Positions 61,633 to 64,000 of a stretch of 64,000 nt of DNA are shown one piece after another. The notes beneath the pieces were generated by a model that was not told where the DNA came from, made no database searches, and saw only the letters and a list, made by a program, of their open reading frames with translations. This DNA is from Candidatus Sphingomonas phytovorans (GTDB lineage Bacteria; Pseudomonadota; Alphaproteobacteria; Sphingomonadales; Sphingomonadaceae). The stretch lies in the NCBI GenBank assembly GCA_029202385.1, contig CP119314.1, forward strand, positions 3,474,501-3,538,500, given 5' to 3'. Made by a program: the position numbers and the translations under genes. Numbering within the stretch: the stretch's first letter is position 1; each line of letters opens with the position of its first letter.

Positions 61633-63798
61633 ATGATCGATTCCACGCGCCGGCTCGCGACCCGGCTTTGCTCGGGCGCGGCGCTGGCCGCGCTCGCCGC
61701 CGCCCAGCCGGCATCGGCGCAACCGCCACAGGCCGCGCCCGCCGGCGAAAGCCAGGCTGACGCCGCCCAGGACGGCGCCGACATCGTCGTCACCGCCGCC
61801 GGGTTCGAACAGAAGATCACCAATGCCCCGGCCAGCATCAGCGTGCTCAGCCGCGAGCAGCTCCAGGAAAAGCGCTTCGGCAGCCTGGCCGAGGCGCTGG
61901 GCGACGTCGAGGGCGTCGATGTCGGCGCGACCGCTGGCAAGACCGGCGGGTTGACCATCTCGATCCGCGGCATGCCGAGCGACTATACTCTGGTGCTGGT
62001 CGATGGCCGCCGCCAGAACGCCCCGGGCAGCGTGACGCCCAACGGCTTTGGCGAGACATCGTCGGGCTTCCTGCCGCCCTTCTCAGCGATCGAGCGAATC
62101 GAGGTGGTGCGCGGCCCGATGTCCACCCTGTACGGATCGGACGCGATGGGCGGCGTGGTGAACCTGATCACGCGCAAGGTGGGCAGCCGCTGGGCGGGCA
62201 CGGTCGGCGCCGAGAGCACCATCCAGGAGCGAAGCGGCTTCGGCAACGTCCAGTCGGTCAACGGCTATGCGCAGGGGCCGCTGGTCCGCAACCTGATCGG
62301 CCTGACGGTGCGCGGCAGCATCTATCACCGCGAGGCAGCGGCCCTCGAATATGAAAGCGCCAACGGCCAGCCGGTGGTGGTCAGCACCCGCGGCCCGAGC
62401 CCGGTCAGGGCCGACATCTACACCTATGGCGGCCGCCTCTCGCTGACGCCCGATGCCGACCATGACCTGTGGTTCGAGTTCGACCGGGCGGAGCAGACCT
62501 ATGACAACAGCAAGGGCCAGCTTGGCACCTACAGCGTCGCCGGGGGCTATGGCCCCTTCCAGAAGTTCAACCGCGACAATTATGTGCTGGCGCACAGCTG
62601 GCGGATGGGCGGTTTCGGCAGCCTCGAAACCACGCTGACCCGCAACGTCACCGAGACGATCGGTCGCACCGTGCCGCCGAATACGCCCGGCGTGGCCGCG
62701 GGCAGCCCGCGCACGCTGAAGGCGACCAACAGCATCGCCGACACCCGTTTCGTGGGAAAGGCAGGCCGCTTCACCTTCACGCTCGGCGGGCAATATTGGG
62801 ACGCCAAGATGATCGATGCCGTCGCCCCGGCGCCCTACAAGTTCCAGCAATGGGCGCTGTTCGCCGAAAACGAACTGAGGATCATGGAAACGCTGCGCCT
62901 CACCCTCGGCGCGCGTTACGACGATCATTCGACCTTTGGCGGCAAGCTGTCGCCGCGCGGCTATCTGGTGTGGAACGCGACGCCGTCGCTGACCCTGAAG
63001 GGCGGCGTCAGCCGCGGCTTCAAGACACCCCGGCTCGACCAGATCGCTGAAGGCATCACCGGTTTCGGTGGCCAGGGCACGATCCCCCTGCTCGGCAGCC
63101 CGGGCCTGAAGCCGGAGACGAGCACCACCTATGAGGCCGGGGTCTATTTCGACAATGGCGGCTTCTTCAGCGGCAACGTCACGGTCTTCAACAACGCGTT
63201 CAAGGACAAGATCGCCGCCGGCCCCGGCATCCCCAATTGCCGTTTCGTCGGCAACCCCGGCCGGCCCGGCTGCCTTGACGTCGGCGCCTTCCCCAATGTC
63301 GAGCTGTTCGGCCAGTCGATCAACATCGACGAGGCGGTGACGCGCGGCGTCGAGGTCGCGATGCGCTTCGAGTTCACCGATGCGCTCTCGCTGGGGCTCA
63401 ACTACACCTATACGGAGAGCGAGCAGAAGAGCGGCAGCGAACGCGGCCAGCCACTGGTCAACACCCCCCGCCACATGGTCAACGGCAATCTGCGCTGGAA
63501 GCCGAGCGAACGGGTGAGCACGTGGCTGCGCGCCGATATCCGGTCGGGCCGCTATCGCGGCGCCGGCATCGCCCAGGACGCGCTCGGCGACTATAAGGGC
63601 TATGCGCAGTTCCACCTTGGCGGATCGTTCCAGGTGAGCGAACGATTCAGGCTGAGCGCGAGCCTGTACAACCTGCTCGACACCGATTTCGTCCGCTACC
63701 TGCCATATCGCAGCGGCGCGAGCACCGTCTATGCCGCCGAATATGCCAACCTCCAGGAAGGGCGGCGGCTGTGGCTTTCGGCGAGCGTCGACTTCTGA
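61633..63798 (+). CDS. TonB-dependent siderophore/iron receptor (FepA/CirA-like)
   Basis: 721 residues. A signal peptide ends ASAQ (about 29). The TonB box DIVVTAAGFEQKITNAP, plug motifs ISIRGMPSDYTLVLVDGRRQ and VVRGPMSTLYGSDAMGGVVN, and a barrel ending LWLSASVDF with a terminal Phe are all present. The plug type (LVDGRRQ, TLYGSDAMGGV) is that of the catecholate siderophore and haem receptor group. It has a Fur-like box at its promoter, so iron starvation should induce it. A possible new gene starts at the right edge behind it. Confidence 0.93.
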   Translation: MIDSTRRLATRLCSGAALAALAAAQPASAQPPQAAPAGESQADAAQDGADIVVTAAGFEQKITNAPASISVLSREQLQEKRFGSLAEALGDVEGVDVGATAGKTGGLTISIRGMPSDYTLVLVDGRRQNAPGSVTPNGFGETSSGFLPPFSAIERIEVVRGPMSTLYGSDAMGGVVNLITRKVGSRWAGTVGAESTIQERSGFGNVQSVNGYAQGPLVRNLIGLTVRGSIYHREAAALEYESANGQPVVVSTRGPSPVRADIYTYGGRLSLTPDADHDLWFEFDRAEQTYDNSKGQLGTYSVAGGYGPFQKFNRDNYVLAHSWRMGGFGSLETTLTRNVTETIGRTVPPNTPGVAAGSPRTLKATNSIADTRFVGKAGRFTFTLGGQYWDAKMIDAVAPAPYKFQQWALFAENELRIMETLRLTLGARYDDHSTFGGKLSPRGYLVWNATPSLTLKGGVSRGFKTPRLDQIAEGITGFGGQGTIPLLGSPGLKPETSTTYEAGVYFDNGGFFSGNVTVFNNAFKDKIAAGPGIPNCRFVGNPGRPGCLDVGAFPNVELFGQSINIDEAVTRGVEVAMRFEFTDALSLGLNYTYTESEQKSGSERGQPLVNTPRHMVNGNLRWKPSERVSTWLRADIRSGRYRGAGIAQDALGDYKGYAQFHLGGSFQVSERFRLSASLYNLLDTDFVRYLPYRSGASTVYAAEYANLQEGRRLWLSASVDF

Positions 63799-63811
63799 GG
63801 GCGGAGAAGGC

Positions 63812-63831
63812 CGAGGTCATTTCCGACCTCG
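63812..63831. terminator. Hairpin after the TonB receptor gene, possible terminator
   Basis: CGAGGTC and GACCTCG form a 7-bp stem with a six-base loop, 14 bp after the receptor stop. No T tract follows, so termination would be weak, or rho-dependent. Confidence 0.4.
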
Positions 63832-63989
63832 ATCGTCGCCCGCTGGCGAGCCGCCTGTCGTGGACGCGTTTTCCATCGCAAACCGCCCGTGCCGATGGCC
63901 GGAGCTTCTCGGCGGCCTCCGCGCGAACCATCATCCTATAGCAGTGACGGGCCGGTTCCGAAGGGGATCAACCCTGGAGGAACAGCCCG

Positions 63990-64000
63990 GTGATCCACCA
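63990..64000 (+). other. Possible start of the next gene at the window edge
   Basis: GGAGG at 63977-63981 is followed about eight bases later by GTG at 63990, in frame with ATC CAC to the end of the window. This could be the start of a gene following the iron receptor. Too short to say more. Confidence 0.25.

Overview
The window is chromosomal DNA from a high-GC alphaproteobacterium, most likely a Sphingomonas-type sphingomonad. This rests on gene content, not a database search: three TonB-dependent receptors, an oxidative sugar pathway built on an AraD1-type enzyme, an NrsF-controlled sigma factor, an FnrL-type regulator, and dense intergenic palindromes of the kind seen in sphingomonads. 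Most of the sequence is GC-rich and tightly packed. The main exception is a patchwork at about 41.5-50.2 kb with AT-rich genes, insertion-sequence debris and phage-derived sequence.

Left part (1-11.3 kb), plant-sugar use. A cut-off GH2 glycosidase, a GntR/FadR regulator and an AraD1-family enzyme face a secreted GH51 arabinofuranosidase and a Gfo/Idh/MocA sugar 1-dehydrogenase; together they fit release and oxidation of L-arabinose or D-galactose. Next come a GH13 alpha-glucosidase divergent from a disaccharide MFS carrier, then a LacI-type operator and an operon of an exported cupin protein and two exported Gfo/Idh/MocA oxidoreductases.

11.5-20.8 kb. A TonB receptor with a thioesterase is followed by a three-gene operon of homologous helical proteins that look like an alpha-pore-forming toxin of the xenorhabdolysin type. 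In the third protein the membrane head appears to be replaced by a ricin-type lectin domain. A 30-bp hairpin separates this operon from a divergent stand-alone mreB. A P-loop kinase follows.

21-33.8 kb, general metabolism: FAH and VOC enzymes, membrane proteins, an acyltransferase, ferredoxin-NADP reductase coupled to a small gene, an Old Yellow Enzyme behind a perfect palindrome, an NRAMP-like transporter, a YcaQ-like glycosylase, a flavin oxidase, and an Fnr regulator sharing an FNR-type box with a 37-residue membrane protein.

33.8-38.0 kb, a bufferin (copper-binding RiPP) locus split into divergent halves: doxX/bufA1 on one strand and sigF-nrsF, bufA2-bufB-bufC on the other. Three promoters match GTAACC-N16-CGAA exactly, so the sigma factor probably drives itself and both halves.

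38-50.2 kb. dinB, a large palindrome, a DUF885 peptidase and a TonB receptor/LysR pair lead into the patchwork: three copies of a short repeat, an internally deleted IS5-family element, an Rhs fragment with AT-rich companion genes, a phage-virion-like protein with a foreign C-terminal domain followed by a small membrane protein (possible toxin and immunity), and a REP-type transposase with 21-bp inverted ends.

50.2-64 kb. A DUF2490 protein, a DUF900-type hydrolase, a complete RND efflux operon with its TetR regulator, a DUF2189 membrane protein, an HNH-like protein and a Fur-box-preceded TonB siderophore-type receptor. I saw no rRNA, tRNA or CRISPR array.
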